A stretch of 64,000 bases of DNA, taken from assembly GCA_035531755.1 (NCBI GenBank), contig DATKSK010000003.1, positions 1 through 64,000 of the forward strand, in the 5' to 3' direction. Positions within the stretch are counted from its first letter, which is position 1, and each line of letters begins with the position of its first letter. Of the stretch, positions 52,365 through 61,302 are shown in pieces. Source of the DNA: Acidimicrobiales bacterium (GTDB taxonomy: Bacteria; Actinomycetota; Acidimicrobiia; Acidimicrobiales; UBA8190). The notes beneath the pieces are model-generated. The model was given only the letters and a program-made list of their open reading frames with translations. It was not told the DNA's origin and searched no databases. Made by a program: the position numbers and the translations under genes.

Positions 52365-53569
52365 GCCGGCCCTCCGCGCCGGGCGTCGACCCGATCGGCG
52401 CAGCAGGCGCGGCCGACCCGATCGGCGCAGCAGGCGCGGCCGACGCGATCGGCGCAGCAGGCGTGGCCGGCATCGTCACCCGCACCGTGGTGGCCAAGAT
52501 CGGGTCGTCGTCGTTGACCGACGCCGGCGGGGGCGTGGACACCGCCGCCGTCGACGCTCTGTGCGCAGAGGTGGCGGCGCTGCACGCGCTCGGCCACAGC
52601 GTCGTCCTCGTCAGCTCGGGTGCCATCGCGGCGGGCTGGTCCGCCATGGGCGGCGGGCCGCGGCCGAGCGACCCGGCCACCCTGCAGGCCGTGTCGGCGG
52701 TGGGCCAGCCCCGGCTCATGCGCGTCTACGACGACGCCCTGGGCCGGCACGGCCTGGCGGTGGGGCAGGTACTGCTGGCGCCGCTCGACTTCATCCACCG
52801 CCAGCAGTACCTCCACGCCCGCCGGACGCTGGCGCGCCTTCTCGAGCTGGGCGTGGTCCCCGTCGTCAACGAGAACGACGCCACCTCCGACGACGAGATC
52901 CGCTTCGGCGACAACGACCGCCTGGCCGCCCTCGTCGCCCACCTGGTCGCCGCCGACCTCCTGGTGCTGCTCACCGACACCGCCGGCCTGCTCACCGCCG
53001 ACCCCCGTACCACCGCCGAGGCATCGCTCATCGAGGAGGTCGTGGAAGTCGACAAGGAGCTCGAGGCGCTGGCCGGTGGACCGGGCACCGAGGTCGGCAG
53101 TGGGGGGATGGCGTCGAAGCTGGCGGCCGCCAAGATCGCCGCGTGGTCGGGCGTCGAGACGGTGATCGCCGACGCCGCCCGCCCCGGCGTGCTGCGCGGC
53201 GCCGTGCTCGGGGAACCCGGCGTGGGCACCGTGTTCCGCCCGCGCGGGCGCCGGCTGCCGGCGCGCAAGCTCTGGATCGCCTTCGCGGTGGCGGCGGCGG
53301 GCAGCCTCGTGGTCGACGAGGGCGCCCGGCTCGCCCTCGTCGAGCGGGAGGCGTCGCTCCTTCCGGCGGGGGTGGTCTCGGTGTCGGGCCGGTTCGACGC
53401 CGACGACGCCGTGGAGATCGCCGGGCCCGACGGCGTGGTCTTCGCCAAGGGGCTCGCCCGGCACTCCGCCGAGCGCATCGCGTCGTGGGCCGGCCGGCGC
53501 ACGACGGAGCTCCCCGAGGCGCTGCCCCACGAGGTCGTGCACCGGGACGACCTCGTGGTGCTGGTCTGA
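52361..53569 (+). CDS. proB: glutamate 5-kinase
   Basis: ProB, 402 residues. The amino-acid-kinase domain starts at VVAKIGSSSLTD (about residue 42) and continues with VLVSSGAIAAGWSAMG, NENDATSDDEIRFGDND and GTEVGSGGMASKLAAAKIA. The C-terminal PUA domain (about 310-395) is present. The GTG overlaps the obgE stop (GTGA). The first 38 residues are three copies of a 9-residue repeat (DPIGAAGAA) not found in the family; a start at a GTG just before TRTVVAKIG would remove them. It catalyses the first step of proline synthesis. Confidence 0.93.
   Translation: MSRPSAPGVDPIGAAGAADPIGAAGAADAIGAAGVAGIVTRTVVAKIGSSSLTDAGGGVDTAAVDALCAEVAALHALGHSVVLVSSGAIAAGWSAMGGGPRPSDPATLQAVSAVGQPRLMRVYDDALGRHGLAVGQVLLAPLDFIHRQQYLHARRTLARLLELGVVPVVNENDATSDDEIRFGDNDRLAALVAHLVAADLLVLLTDTAGLLTADPRTTAEASLIEEVVEVDKELEALAGGPGTEVGSGGMASKLAAAKIAAWSGVETVIADAARPGVLRGAVLGEPGVGTVFRPRGRRLPARKLWIAFAVAAAGSLVVDEGARLALVEREASLLPAGVVSVSGRFDADDAVEIAGPDGVVFAKGLARHSAERIASWAGRRTTELPEALPHEVVHRDDLVVLV
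52388..52468. repeat. 3 x 27-bp tandem repeat at the 5' end of proB
   Basis: Units start at 52388, 52415 and 52442, each GACCCGATCGGCGCAGCAGG plus CGCGGCC, with single-base differences in the third copy. If translated they give DPIGAAGAA three times ahead of the kinase domain. Confidence 0.85.
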
Positions 53570-53664
53570 CGGTCGCGCCCGTCCCTCCCCACTGCCGCCC
53601 GTCCGGGACACGGGCCGGGTGGTCGGGGCGGCCCCGAGCGGCCGGGACGGTCGCGGGGCGGGGG

Positions 53665-53670
53665 TAGCCT
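53665..53670 (+). promoter_or_regulatory. -10 hexamer (TAGCCT) for proA operon
   Basis: TAGCCT ends 5 nt before the ATG at 53676, so proA should be leaderless and the head of a proA-moxR-VWA-phosphatase operon. Confidence 0.5.
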
Positions 53671-53675
53671 GGGGC

Positions 53676-54923
53676 ATGGCCCGAGCGCACCTCGTCGACC
53701 TCGGGCGCCGCGCCAAGGCGGCGTCGCGTGCGCTCGCCGTGGCCGGCACCGCCGCCAAGGACGGGGCCCTGGGCGTGGCGGCCGACCTGGTGGAGGGGCG
53801 CGCCCGCGAGATCCTCGGCCACAACGCCGCCGACCTGGACAGCGCCGGGGCGGAGGGGGCCAGCGAGGTCCAGCTCGACCGGTTGCGCCTCACGGGCGAC
53901 CGGGTGCTGGCCATGGCGGCCAGCCTGCGCGACATCGCCGCGCTGCGCGATCCCGTGGGTGAGGTCGTCGAGGGATGGCGGCGGCCCAACGGCCTGCTCA
54001 TCGAACGTGTCCGCGTCCCGCTCGGGGTGGTGGGTATCATCTACGAGAACCGGCCCAACGTCACGAGTGACGCCGCGGGGCTGTGCCTGAAGGCGGGCAA
54101 CGCCACCATGCTGCGGGGCTCGTCGAGCGCCCTGCGCTCCAACACCGCCATCGTCGGCTGTCTGCGCGACGCGCTCGCCAAGGTAGGACTCCCGGAGGAC
54201 GCCGTGGTGCTCGTGTCCGACACGAGCCGTGACGCCGCGGTGGAGTTCATGCAGCTCGAGGGCATGATCGACTGTCTGGTGCCGCGCGGCGGCCACTCGC
54301 TGGTGGCGTCGATCCGCGAGCACGCCACCGTGCCCTACGTCATCGACGGGGACGGCAACTGCCACGTGTACGTCGACGGCGCCGCCGATCTCGACATGGC
54401 CCTCTCCATCGTCGTGAACGCCAAGACGCAGCGGCCCGGGGTGTGCAACGCCGCGGAGTCCCTCCTCGTGCACGAGGACGTGGCTGCCGAGTTCCTGCCG
54501 CGCGCCGCCGAGGCGCTCGCCGGCGTGGAGCTGCGCGGCGACGAGCGCAGCCGGGCCGTCGTCGCGGCGATGGGGCCGGCGACCGAGGAGGACTTCGCCA
54601 CCGAGTTCCTGGGCCCGGTGCTGTCGGTGGCGGTGGTGCGCGACCTCGGCGCCGCCATCGACCACATCGCCCGGTACGGCTCGGGGCACTCGGAGGCCAT
54701 CGTGACCACGGACCTGCGTGCCGCCGAGCGGTTCTGCCGCGAGGTCGACGCCGCCGCCGTGGTGGTGAACGCCTCGACCCGGTTCGTCGACGGGGGGGAG
54801 TTCGGGTTGGGATCGGAGATCGGGATCTCGACGCAGAAGCTCCACGCCCGCGGGCCGATGGGACTACGCGAGCTGACCTGTGTGAAGTACCTGGTGATCG
54901 GGGACGGGCAGGTGCGGTCATGA
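53676..54923 (+). CDS. proA: glutamate-5-semialdehyde dehydrogenase
   Basis: ProA, 415 residues. VPLGVVGIIYENRPNVTSDA, GLCLKAGNATMLRGSSSA and the catalytic Cys in AKTQRPGVCNAAESLLVH are intact, followed by RFVDGGEFGLGSEIGISTQ. It reduces glutamyl 5-phosphate to the semialdehyde in proline synthesis, directly after proB's reaction. The ATG at 53676 is set by the TAGCCT element. Overlaps the moxR gene by ATGA. Confidence 0.96.
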   Translation: MARAHLVDLGRRAKAASRALAVAGTAAKDGALGVAADLVEGRAREILGHNAADLDSAGAEGASEVQLDRLRLTGDRVLAMAASLRDIAALRDPVGEVVEGWRRPNGLLIERVRVPLGVVGIIYENRPNVTSDAAGLCLKAGNATMLRGSSSALRSNTAIVGCLRDALAKVGLPEDAVVLVSDTSRDAAVEFMQLEGMIDCLVPRGGHSLVASIREHATVPYVIDGDGNCHVYVDGAADLDMALSIVVNAKTQRPGVCNAAESLLVHEDVAAEFLPRAAEALAGVELRGDERSRAVVAAMGPATEEDFATEFLGPVLSVAVVRDLGAAIDHIARYGSGHSEAIVTTDLRAAERFCREVDAAAVVVNASTRFVDGGEFGLGSEIGISTQKLHARGPMGLRELTCVKYLVIGDGQVRS

Positions 54924-55927
54924 GCGTGGCGGGCGAGGCCGGAGCGGCGACCGAGGAGAACGTCACGGGGGTCCCCGGCCCCCTCGGGTTCCCGGACCCC
55001 GGCCCGCCCCTGTTCTCCTCGGTGACCGAGGTGCGCGAGCGCCTGGCGGAGGTCGGCTACCTCGCCGACGACGGCATCGCGGGCGTGGTCCACCTGGCCG
55101 ACCGTCTGGCCAAGCCCGTGCTGGTGGAGGGGCCGGCGGGCACCGGCAAGACCGAGCTCGCCAAGTCCGTCGCCCGGGTGACGGGGAGCCGGCTCATCCG
55201 CCTGCAGTGCTACGAGGGCCTCGACGAGTCCAAGGCGCTCTACGAGTGGAACTACAAGAAGCAGCTGCTGCGTATCCAGGCGCAGCGCGTCGTCGACGAT
55301 ACCGGGTCGGCCCCCGGAGCAGGCACCGCACCGGCCGCGGCGGGCGCGTGGCGCGACCTCGAGGACGACATCTTCTCCGAGGAGTTCCTCCTCACCCGAC
55401 CGTTGCTCGAGGCCATCCGCTCCCACGAGCGCGTGGTCCTTCTGATCGACGAGGTCGACCGCGTCGAGCTCGAGACCGAGGCGCTGCTGCTCGAGGTGCT
55501 GTCGGAGTACCAGGTCTCGATCCCCGAGCTCGGGACGGTGCGCGCCGAGCAGATCCCGCTCGTGTTCCTGACGTCGAACAACACCCGCGAGCTGTCGGAG
55601 GCGCTCAAACGCCGTTGTCTGTACCTGCACCTCGACTACCCGTCGCTCGAGCGCGAGCGCGACATCGTCCTGGCCCGCGTCCCGGGCGTCACCGAGGAGC
55701 TCGCGGACCAGGTGGCGAGGATCGTCCGGTCGCTGCGCACGCTCGAGCTCAAGAAGTACCCGTCGGTCTCCGAGACCCTCGACTGGGCACGCACGCTGGT
55801 CGTGCTGGGCGTCGAGTCGATCGACGCCCAGCAGGCGACCGCCACGCTGCACGTCCTGCTCAAGTACAGAAGCGACCTCGAGCGGGCGGCCAAGGAGCTC
55901 GCCGGCGCCGGGGAGAAGCGGGCCTGA
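54920..55927 (+). CDS. MoxR-family AAA+ ATPase
   Basis: A 335-residue MoxR/CoxD-type ATPase: Walker A GPAGTGKTELAKS (about residues 69-81), Walker B VVLLIDEVDRVE, sensor FLTSNNTRELSEALKRRCL with arginine finger. An Ala/Gly-rich insert of about 20 residues lies after QRVVDDTG. MoxR ATPases act with VWA-domain partners as chaperones that mature enzymes. The partner is the next gene (10 bp downstream), and proA is translationally coupled upstream. No CO dehydrogenase genes are nearby. Confidence 0.93.
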   Translation: MSVAGEAGAATEENVTGVPGPLGFPDPGPPLFSSVTEVRERLAEVGYLADDGIAGVVHLADRLAKPVLVEGPAGTGKTELAKSVARVTGSRLIRLQCYEGLDESKALYEWNYKKQLLRIQAQRVVDDTGSAPGAGTAPAAAGAWRDLEDDIFSEEFLLTRPLLEAIRSHERVVLLIDEVDRVELETEALLLEVLSEYQVSIPELGTVRAEQIPLVFLTSNNTRELSEALKRRCLYLHLDYPSLERERDIVLARVPGVTEELADQVARIVRSLRTLELKKYPSVSETLDWARTLVVLGVESIDAQQATATLHVLLKYRSDLERAAKELAGAGEKRA

Positions 55928-55937
55928 GGGCCCCGCC

Positions 55938-57389
55938 GTGCTCGACGTCCTGACCGGCTTCGTCGGCGAGCTGCGGGCCGCGGGGCTCCCGGTCTCGCTC
56001 ACCGAGTCCATCGACGCCGCCGAAGCGGTGCACCACATACCGCTCGAGGACCGTGAGGCGCTCAAGTACGCGCTGGCTGCCACCCTCGTGAAGTCCTCGG
56101 CGCACTGGAAGGCGTTCGAGACCGCCTTCGAGGTCTACTTCTCCATGCGGGGCCCGCAGTACGACATCGACGCCGACCACGGCGGCACCGGGGACCTCGA
56201 CACCGACCCCGACACCGACGCCGACGCCGACGCCGGCCAGGGCCGTGGGCGCGGCCAGGGCGGTGGCGGGGGGGAGCCCGTCTCGGCGGAGGAGTTGGCC
56301 GAGATGCTCTTCCGCGCCCTTGCGTCGGCCAACGACTCCCAGGTCGCCGCGCTCGCCCGCCAGGCCGTCACCCGCTACGCCGGCATGGAGCCGGGACGCC
56401 CGGTCGGTGGCACCTACTACCTGTACCGCACGCTGCGGAACCTCGACCTCGATGGGATCCTGGAGCGCCTCATGGAGACGGCGCGCGCCGAGGCGCCCGA
56501 CGGCCACCTGACGCCGCTCGAGGAGCGGTTGGCGCGCGACGAGTTCAAGGCGCGGCTCGACCGCCTCCGGCGCGAGCTCGAGGACGAGATCCGCCGCCGG
56601 CTGGTGGCCGACCGCGGCACGGAGGCGCTCGCCCGGTCCCTGCGCTCCCCGCTGCCCGAAGAGATCGATTTCATGCACGCCACGCGCGACGAGCTGGCGT
56701 CGTTGCGCCGCGCCATCCATCCGCTCACGCGGAAGCTGGCCGTGCGCCTCGCCCGCAAGCGCCGCCACGGCCGCAAGGGGCCGCTCGACTTCCGCTCAAC
56801 AGTGCGGCATTCGCTCTCGACGGGCGGCGTCCCGGTGGACCCGAAGTTCCGCTACCCGCGCCCGGCCAAGCCCGACATCATGGTGATCGCCGACATCTCG
56901 GGCTCGGTGGCCGCCTTCGCCCGCTTCACGCTGCACCTCGTGCACGCCATCAGCTCGCAGTTCTCGAAGGTCCGCAGCTTCGTGTTCATCGACGGCATCG
57001 ACGAGGTCACCAGGTTCTTCGAGGGTGTCGACGACGTGGCCGAGGCGGTGCACCGGATCAACACGGAGGCCGATGTCGTCTGGGTGGACGGGCACTCCGA
57101 CTACGGCCATGCCCTATCGGTGTTCTGGGAGCGATGGGGTGAGGAGATCACGCCGCGCACGAGCGTGCTCCTGCTCGGCGACGCCCGCAACAACTACCAC
57201 GCCTCCCAGGCCTGGGTCGTCCAGGAGATCCGGCACCGGGCCCGCCACGTCTTCTGGCTCAACCCCGAGCCCCGCGCCTACTGGGGGACGGGCGACTCGA
57301 TCCTGGGCGAGTACGCGGTGCACTGCGACGACGTCTTCGAGTGCCGGAACCTGCGCCAGCTCGAGCACTTCGTCACGGAGCTGGCATGA
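55938..57389 (+). CDS. VWA-domain protein (CoxE-like), MoxR partner
   Basis: A 483-residue protein with the CoxE-type N-terminal region (FVGELRAAGLPVSLTESIDA) and a C-terminal VWA domain with the metal-binding MIDAS start VIADISGSVAAFARF and the later STSDYGHA-like HSDYGHALSV. A linker rich in Asp and Gly (about 77-112) is disordered. It is the usual partner of the preceding MoxR ATPase. Start GTG at 55938. The phosphatase gene overlaps its stop (ATGA). Confidence 0.9.
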   Translation: MLDVLTGFVGELRAAGLPVSLTESIDAAEAVHHIPLEDREALKYALAATLVKSSAHWKAFETAFEVYFSMRGPQYDIDADHGGTGDLDTDPDTDADADAGQGRGRGQGGGGGEPVSAEELAEMLFRALASANDSQVAALARQAVTRYAGMEPGRPVGGTYYLYRTLRNLDLDGILERLMETARAEAPDGHLTPLEERLARDEFKARLDRLRRELEDEIRRRLVADRGTEALARSLRSPLPEEIDFMHATRDELASLRRAIHPLTRKLAVRLARKRRHGRKGPLDFRSTVRHSLSTGGVPVDPKFRYPRPAKPDIMVIADISGSVAAFARFTLHLVHAISSQFSKVRSFVFIDGIDEVTRFFEGVDDVAEAVHRINTEADVVWVDGHSDYGHALSVFWERWGEEITPRTSVLLLGDARNNYHASQAWVVQEIRHRARHVFWLNPEPRAYWGTGDSILGEYAVHCDDVFECRNLRQLEHFVTELA

Positions 57390-58093
57390 GCGGGGAGGCC
57401 CCGCCCGGGGGCGGGGTGCCCCCCGGGCTGCGGACGGTGCGCGTGGCCCCCGAGGGACGCACCCGGGTGGTGCTCGTCCGCCACGGTGAGGCCGCCTGCA
57501 ACGTGGCCGGCGTCATCGGCGGGCGCACGGGCTGCACCGGCCTGTCACCCGACGGCCGCCGCCAGGCGGCGGCGCTGCGCACCCGGCTCGTCGAGACCGG
57601 CGAGCTGTCCGGCGCCGGCGCCCTCTACGCCAGCGTGCTCGCCCGCGCCCTCGAGACGGCGGGCATCGCCGCTCCGGGCATCGGCGGCGGGGCGGCCCCC
57701 GTGGCCGACTGCGGGTTGTGCGAGCTGCACCCCGGCGAGGCCGACGGGCTCACGTGGGACGAGTACCGCGCCCGGTTCGGCGACGTCGACTTCGACGTCC
57801 GCCCCGACGCGGTGGTGGCGCCGGGCGGGGAGAGCTGGACGTCCTTCGTGGCGCGCGCCTCGGGGGCGGTGGCGCGCCTCGCCGACGCGCACAAAGGCGA
57901 GCTCGTCGTGGTGGTCTGTCATGCCGGGGTCATCGAGTCGACGCTGCTGGCGTTCCTGCCGGTGGCGCCGGACCGGGGGCGCCTCGGGCTGCCCACGGAG
58001 CACACGTCGATCACCGAGTGGGAGCGCGACGGGGAGGCGTGGCGCCTGGTGCGCTACAACGATGCCGCCCACCTCCACACGCGGGCGGGCTGA
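57386..58093 (+). CDS. histidine phosphatase family protein
   Basis: A 235-residue phosphoglycerate mutase-like phosphatase. The RHG motif is VVLVRHGEAACNVAG (His about residue 36), with a second catalytic His in VVVVCHAGVIESTLLAF and the catalytic Glu in LCELHPGEADG. Substrate unknown. The ATG at 57386 overlaps the VWA gene's stop. The gene converges with the GH25-like gene. Confidence 0.88.
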   Translation: MSGEAPPGGGVPPGLRTVRVAPEGRTRVVLVRHGEAACNVAGVIGGRTGCTGLSPDGRRQAAALRTRLVETGELSGAGALYASVLARALETAGIAAPGIGGGAAPVADCGLCELHPGEADGLTWDEYRARFGDVDFDVRPDAVVAPGGESWTSFVARASGAVARLADAHKGELVVVVCHAGVIESTLLAFLPVAPDRGRLGLPTEHTSITEWERDGEAWRLVRYNDAAHLHTRAG

Positions 58094-58133
58094 GCGTCAC
58101 CCGCGGGCCCCGGGGGGCGCGGCACCGCCGGGG

Positions 58134-59720
58134 TCAGCAGGCGTAGTCGCCGTCGAGGCTCTGGCCGTTCGCCTGGTCGGTGTACTGCGTCACCCACACA
58201 CCGCCGGTGGGGAGCAGGTCGCCGTGCTGGGTGGCGTAGGCGACCGCCGTGGCGCAGTTGCCGACGGGGTCGCCCGTGTACCAGGCGATCCACAGGGGCA
58301 GGGCCGGCTGGTAGGCGCCGGCGATGCCGTTCCAGGTGAGCGGGCTCGTGTAGATGCCCACGTTGTTGACGCCGAGGTCGCGCAGGGCGTTGAAGGCGCC
58401 TGCGATGACCTGGTCGTTCTCGGCGGTGCTCGCCGACCAGCTGGTGTTGGACGGCTCCACGTCGAGCCACCACGTGACGAGCGGGTTCACGCCCTGGGCC
58501 TGGGCGTACTGGAAGGCGTAGGTGCCGGCCTCGTAGCCCCAGTTGCAGGCGAGGTCGCCGTTGCACCCGGGCTGGTCGGCGGGGTCGGTGCCGAAGGTCA
58601 GGAAGATGTAGAGGTTGAGGCCGCCCCCCGCCCAGGCCGCCTCGTGGGCCAGGCAGGGGTTGGGAGCGCCGTTCGCCTGGCCCGTGGCCTCCACGATGCC
58701 GATGGTGTGCCCCGAGGGGAGGGCGTTGTCGCACGTCGGCGGGGCCCAGTTGTCCTGGAACTTCGAGATGTCGTAGCCGTAGGTCCCCGACGGGAACGCG
58801 CCGTTGGCCGCCGTGCCCGTCCCGGGGCCGTCGGCGATGGCCACCACGGGCCGGTCGATGTGCTGCGGTGCCGACCCGAAGTAGCCGGCGTCGCCGAAGG
58901 CGGTGACCGCGCCGTTGGTGTCGGTGAGCCAGTAGCCCCCGGCGTCGGCGGCGGCCATGCCGGTGAGGGGGCGGGACAGGGCGTGGCCGCCGAGGGAGCC
59001 GAAGTACCCGGCGTCGCCGAACGAGAAGACGCCGCCGTCGGACGCCAGCATCCAGTAGCCGCCGGCATCGGGTGCGGCCGCGCTCACCACGGGCTTGGCG
59101 AGCGCGATCCCGCCCATCGAGCCGAGGAACGGGGCGTCGCCGAAGGCGAAGACGCCGCCGTCCGCCGCGAACAACCAGTAGCCGCGGCCGTCAGGCGTGG
59201 GCGTCATGGCGACGACCGGTTGGTCGAGCCGCGTCCCGCCCATGGAGCCGAGGAAGGGGGCGTCGAAGGCGAAGACCCCGCCGTCCGACGCGACGGTCCA
59301 GTAGCCGCCGGTGGCGGGGTCCGCCACGATCCCCACCATCGGGCTGTGCAGCCGGACGCCGCCCATCGACCCGTGGAACTGGGCACTGCCGAAGGAGAAG
59401 ACCCCGCCGTCCGACGCGACGGTCCAGTAGCCCTTGCCGTCGGCGCCCGCCGGGCTCTCGGTGGGGGTGATGCCCACCATGGGCGCATTGAGGGCGACGC
59501 CGCCCATCGACCCGTAGAAGGGCAGGCCCCCGAAGGCGAAGACCCCGCCGTCGCTGGCCACGGTCCAGTAGGCGGGCACGCCGCGGGCGGAGGCCGGCGC
59601 CGGGCCCGTCAGCGGTCGTGGGGCGGGGGAGGCCGGCGCCACGGCGATGCACAGCGCGAGCGCGCCGAGCGCGCCGAGGAAGCGTCCCGGGCGCGAGAAG
59701 AGGTGTCCGACGACTGCCAT
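58134..59720 (-). CDS. secreted protein with six VASDGG repeats and a GH25-like domain
   Basis: A 528-residue exported protein. A signal/anchor segment (about residues 12-34) is followed by six units of about 41-45 residues, each with the pattern YW-x-x-ASDGGVF-x-FG-x-x-x-x-GS-x-GG-x-x-L-x-x-P-x-V (starting about residues 50, 99, 142, 183, 225 and 267). The sixth is degenerate. Six similar four-strand-like units suggest a beta-propeller. The last 210 residues are a GH25-like/DUF1906-type TIM barrel with YGYDISKFQDNW, WWLDVEPSN and VGIYTSPLTWNG, possibly a peptidoglycan hydrolase; DVE may hold the catalytic acids. Start ATG 59720. Confidence 0.85.
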   Translation of the reverse strand: MAVVGHLFSRPGRFLGALGALALCIAVAPASPAPRPLTGPAPASARGVPAYWTVASDGGVFAFGGLPFYGSMGGVALNAPMVGITPTESPAGADGKGYWTVASDGGVFSFGSAQFHGSMGGVRLHSPMVGIVADPATGGYWTVASDGGVFAFDAPFLGSMGGTRLDQPVVAMTPTPDGRGYWLFAADGGVFAFGDAPFLGSMGGIALAKPVVSAAAPDAGGYWMLASDGGVFSFGDAGYFGSLGGHALSRPLTGMAAADAGGYWLTDTNGAVTAFGDAGYFGSAPQHIDRPVVAIADGPGTGTAANGAFPSGTYGYDISKFQDNWAPPTCDNALPSGHTIGIVEATGQANGAPNPCLAHEAAWAGGGLNLYIFLTFGTDPADQPGCNGDLACNWGYEAGTYAFQYAQAQGVNPLVTWWLDVEPSNTSWSASTAENDQVIAGAFNALRDLGVNNVGIYTSPLTWNGIAGAYQPALPLWIAWYTGDPVGNCATAVAYATQHGDLLPTGGVWVTQYTDQANGQSLDGDYAC

Positions 59721-59916
59721 GATGAGGTGGTTGCTGCGGTCCTTGCTGGGCGGGGAGCGCCGTGTCCCTGGGGGGCGCGCCGGCGTCGAGGGCGCCGGCG
59801 GATACCCGTCATTCTCACGGAGTGCCCCCGGTAACGCAACGATCCCGGCGCCGACCCTCGCCCACCTGCACCGACGCGCCGCGTCGGCCCTCGCGTCGTG
59901 GGGGTGGGCCGGCCCG
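59721..59916. other. intergenic region upstream of the six-repeat gene
   Basis: About 196 bp between the DAHP synthase stop and the six-repeat gene, both on the minus strand. On that strand TTGCGT and GAGAAT are about 21-22 bp apart and could form a weak promoter. I looked for a ydaO-type riboswitch, often found before actinobacterial wall hydrolases, and did not see one. Confidence 0.3.
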
Positions 59917-61263
59917 TCAGGCGCGCAGGAGCTCGGCCACCCGGAAGGCCAGGTCGATCGCCTGGCGGGCGTTGAGCCGGGGGTCGCACGTGGTGGTGTA
60001 GCGCTCGTGGAGCTGGCCCTCGAGGATGTCGCCGAACCCGCCGAGACACTCCGTGACGTCGTCGCCGGTGAGCTCGAGGTGCACCCCGCCGGGCCACGTG
60101 CCGGCATCGTGGTGCGCGGCGAAGAAGCTCTTCAGCTCCGTGAGGATGTCGTCGAAGCGCCGCGTCTTGCGGCCGCCTTCGCTCACGAACGTGTTGCCGT
60201 GCATGGGGTCGCACGCCCACACCACGGGATGGCCCGCGGCGCGCACGGCCTCCAGCAGCGGCGGCAACGCGTCGTTGATCGCCGACGCGCCCATCCGCGC
60301 GATGAGGGTCAGCCGCCCCGGCGTGCGATCGGGATCGAGCCGCTCGCACAGCGCCACCACCTCGTCGGGCGTCGTCGACGCGCCGACCTTGCACCCGAGC
60401 GGGTTGTGGATCCCCGACAGGAAGTCGATGTGGGCGCCGTCGAGCTGGCGCGTGCGCTCGCCCACCCACAGCATGTGCGCGGAGCAGTCGTACCAGTCGC
60501 CGGTGAGCGAGTCCATGCGCGTCAGGGCCTCCTCGTAGCCGAGGATGAGCGCGTCGTGACTGGTGTAGAAGTCGACCTGGTGCAGCGACTCCTCTCCGGC
60601 CAGGTCGATCCCGCACGCGGCCATGAAGCGCAGGGCGCGGTCGATCTCGGCGGCGATCTGCTCGTAGCGGCGCCCTTCCTCGCTCGACGCCACGAACTGC
60701 TGGTTCCACAGGTGGACCTGCGACAGGTCGGCGAAGCCGCCCTTGGTGAAGGCGCGCACGAGGTTGAGCGTCGACGCCGACTGGTGGTACGCGGCCACCA
60801 GCCGCCGGGGGTCGGGCACCCTCGCCGACGCGCTGGGGGCGTCGTCGTTGACCATGTGGCCCCGGAAGGCGTCGAGCTCGAGGTTCCCGATCGTCTCGGT
60901 GGCCGACGACCGGGGCTTGGCGAACTGCCCGGCGATGCGCCCCACCTTCACGACCGGGACGCCGGCGCCGTAGGTCAGGACCACGGCCATCTGCAGGATG
61001 ACTTTCAGCTTGTCCCGGATCGAGTCGGCGGAGAACTCGGCGAACGACTCGGCGCAGTCGCCCGCCTGCAAGAGGAACGCCCGCCCGTCGGCGACCTGGG
61101 CGAGCTGGCCCACCAGGCGGCGGGCTTCGCCCGCGAACACGAGCGGGGGCACGGAGGAGAGCTCCTTCAGGACCCGCTCGAGCTCGTCGTCGTCGGGCCA
61201 GGCCGGCTGCTGCGCCGCGGGGCGCTGCCGCCAGCGCTGGGGGCTCCACTCGGCCGGGCTCAT
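59917..61263 (-). CDS. aroG: class II 3-deoxy-7-phosphoheptulonate (DAHP) synthase
   Basis: Class II (plant/mycobacterial type) DAHP synthase, 448 residues. It has LLQAGDCAESF, VVKVGRIAGQFAKPRS, the metal/PEP-binding SGIHNPLGCKVG, ARMGA and WACDPMHGNTF blocks, and ends in DPRLNARQAIDLAF. It condenses PEP and erythrose 4-phosphate, the first step of aromatic synthesis. ATG at 61263 with TACGCT 8 nt upstream. It is divergent from nadD across a 39-bp spacer. Confidence 0.97.
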   Translation of the reverse strand: MSPAEWSPQRWRQRPAAQQPAWPDDDELERVLKELSSVPPLVFAGEARRLVGQLAQVADGRAFLLQAGDCAESFAEFSADSIRDKLKVILQMAVVLTYGAGVPVVKVGRIAGQFAKPRSSATETIGNLELDAFRGHMVNDDAPSASARVPDPRRLVAAYHQSASTLNLVRAFTKGGFADLSQVHLWNQQFVASSEEGRRYEQIAAEIDRALRFMAACGIDLAGEESLHQVDFYTSHDALILGYEEALTRMDSLTGDWYDCSAHMLWVGERTRQLDGAHIDFLSGIHNPLGCKVGASTTPDEVVALCERLDPDRTPGRLTLIARMGASAINDALPPLLEAVRAAGHPVVWACDPMHGNTFVSEGGRKTRRFDDILTELKSFFAAHHDAGTWPGGVHLELTGDDVTECLGGFGDILEGQLHERYTTTCDPRLNARQAIDLAFRVAELLRA

Positions 61264-61271
61264 GGGGCTAC

Positions 61272-61277
61272 AGCGTA
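61272..61277 (-). promoter_or_regulatory. -10 hexamer (TACGCT) for DAHP synthase gene
   Basis: TACGCT on the minus strand ends 8 nt before the ATG at 61263. A plus-strand copy of the same hexamer serves nadD 14 bp away, so the two promoters are back to back. Confidence 0.45.
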
Positions 61278-61290
61278 AATGCTCGGCGCC

Positions 61291-61296
61291 TACGCT
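61291..61296 (+). promoter_or_regulatory. -10 hexamer (TACGCT) for nadD
   Basis: TACGCT ends 6 nt before the in-frame GTG at 61303; it supports that start over the ATG at 61279, which lies upstream of the hexamer. Confidence 0.45.
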
Positions 61297-61302
61297 CGTG
61301 AC

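Noticed and set aside
59721-59916. Cyclic-di-AMP (ydaO-type) riboswitch before the GH25-like gene
   Set aside because: Expected because actinobacterial wall hydrolases often carry one, but none of its conserved segments could be recognised.
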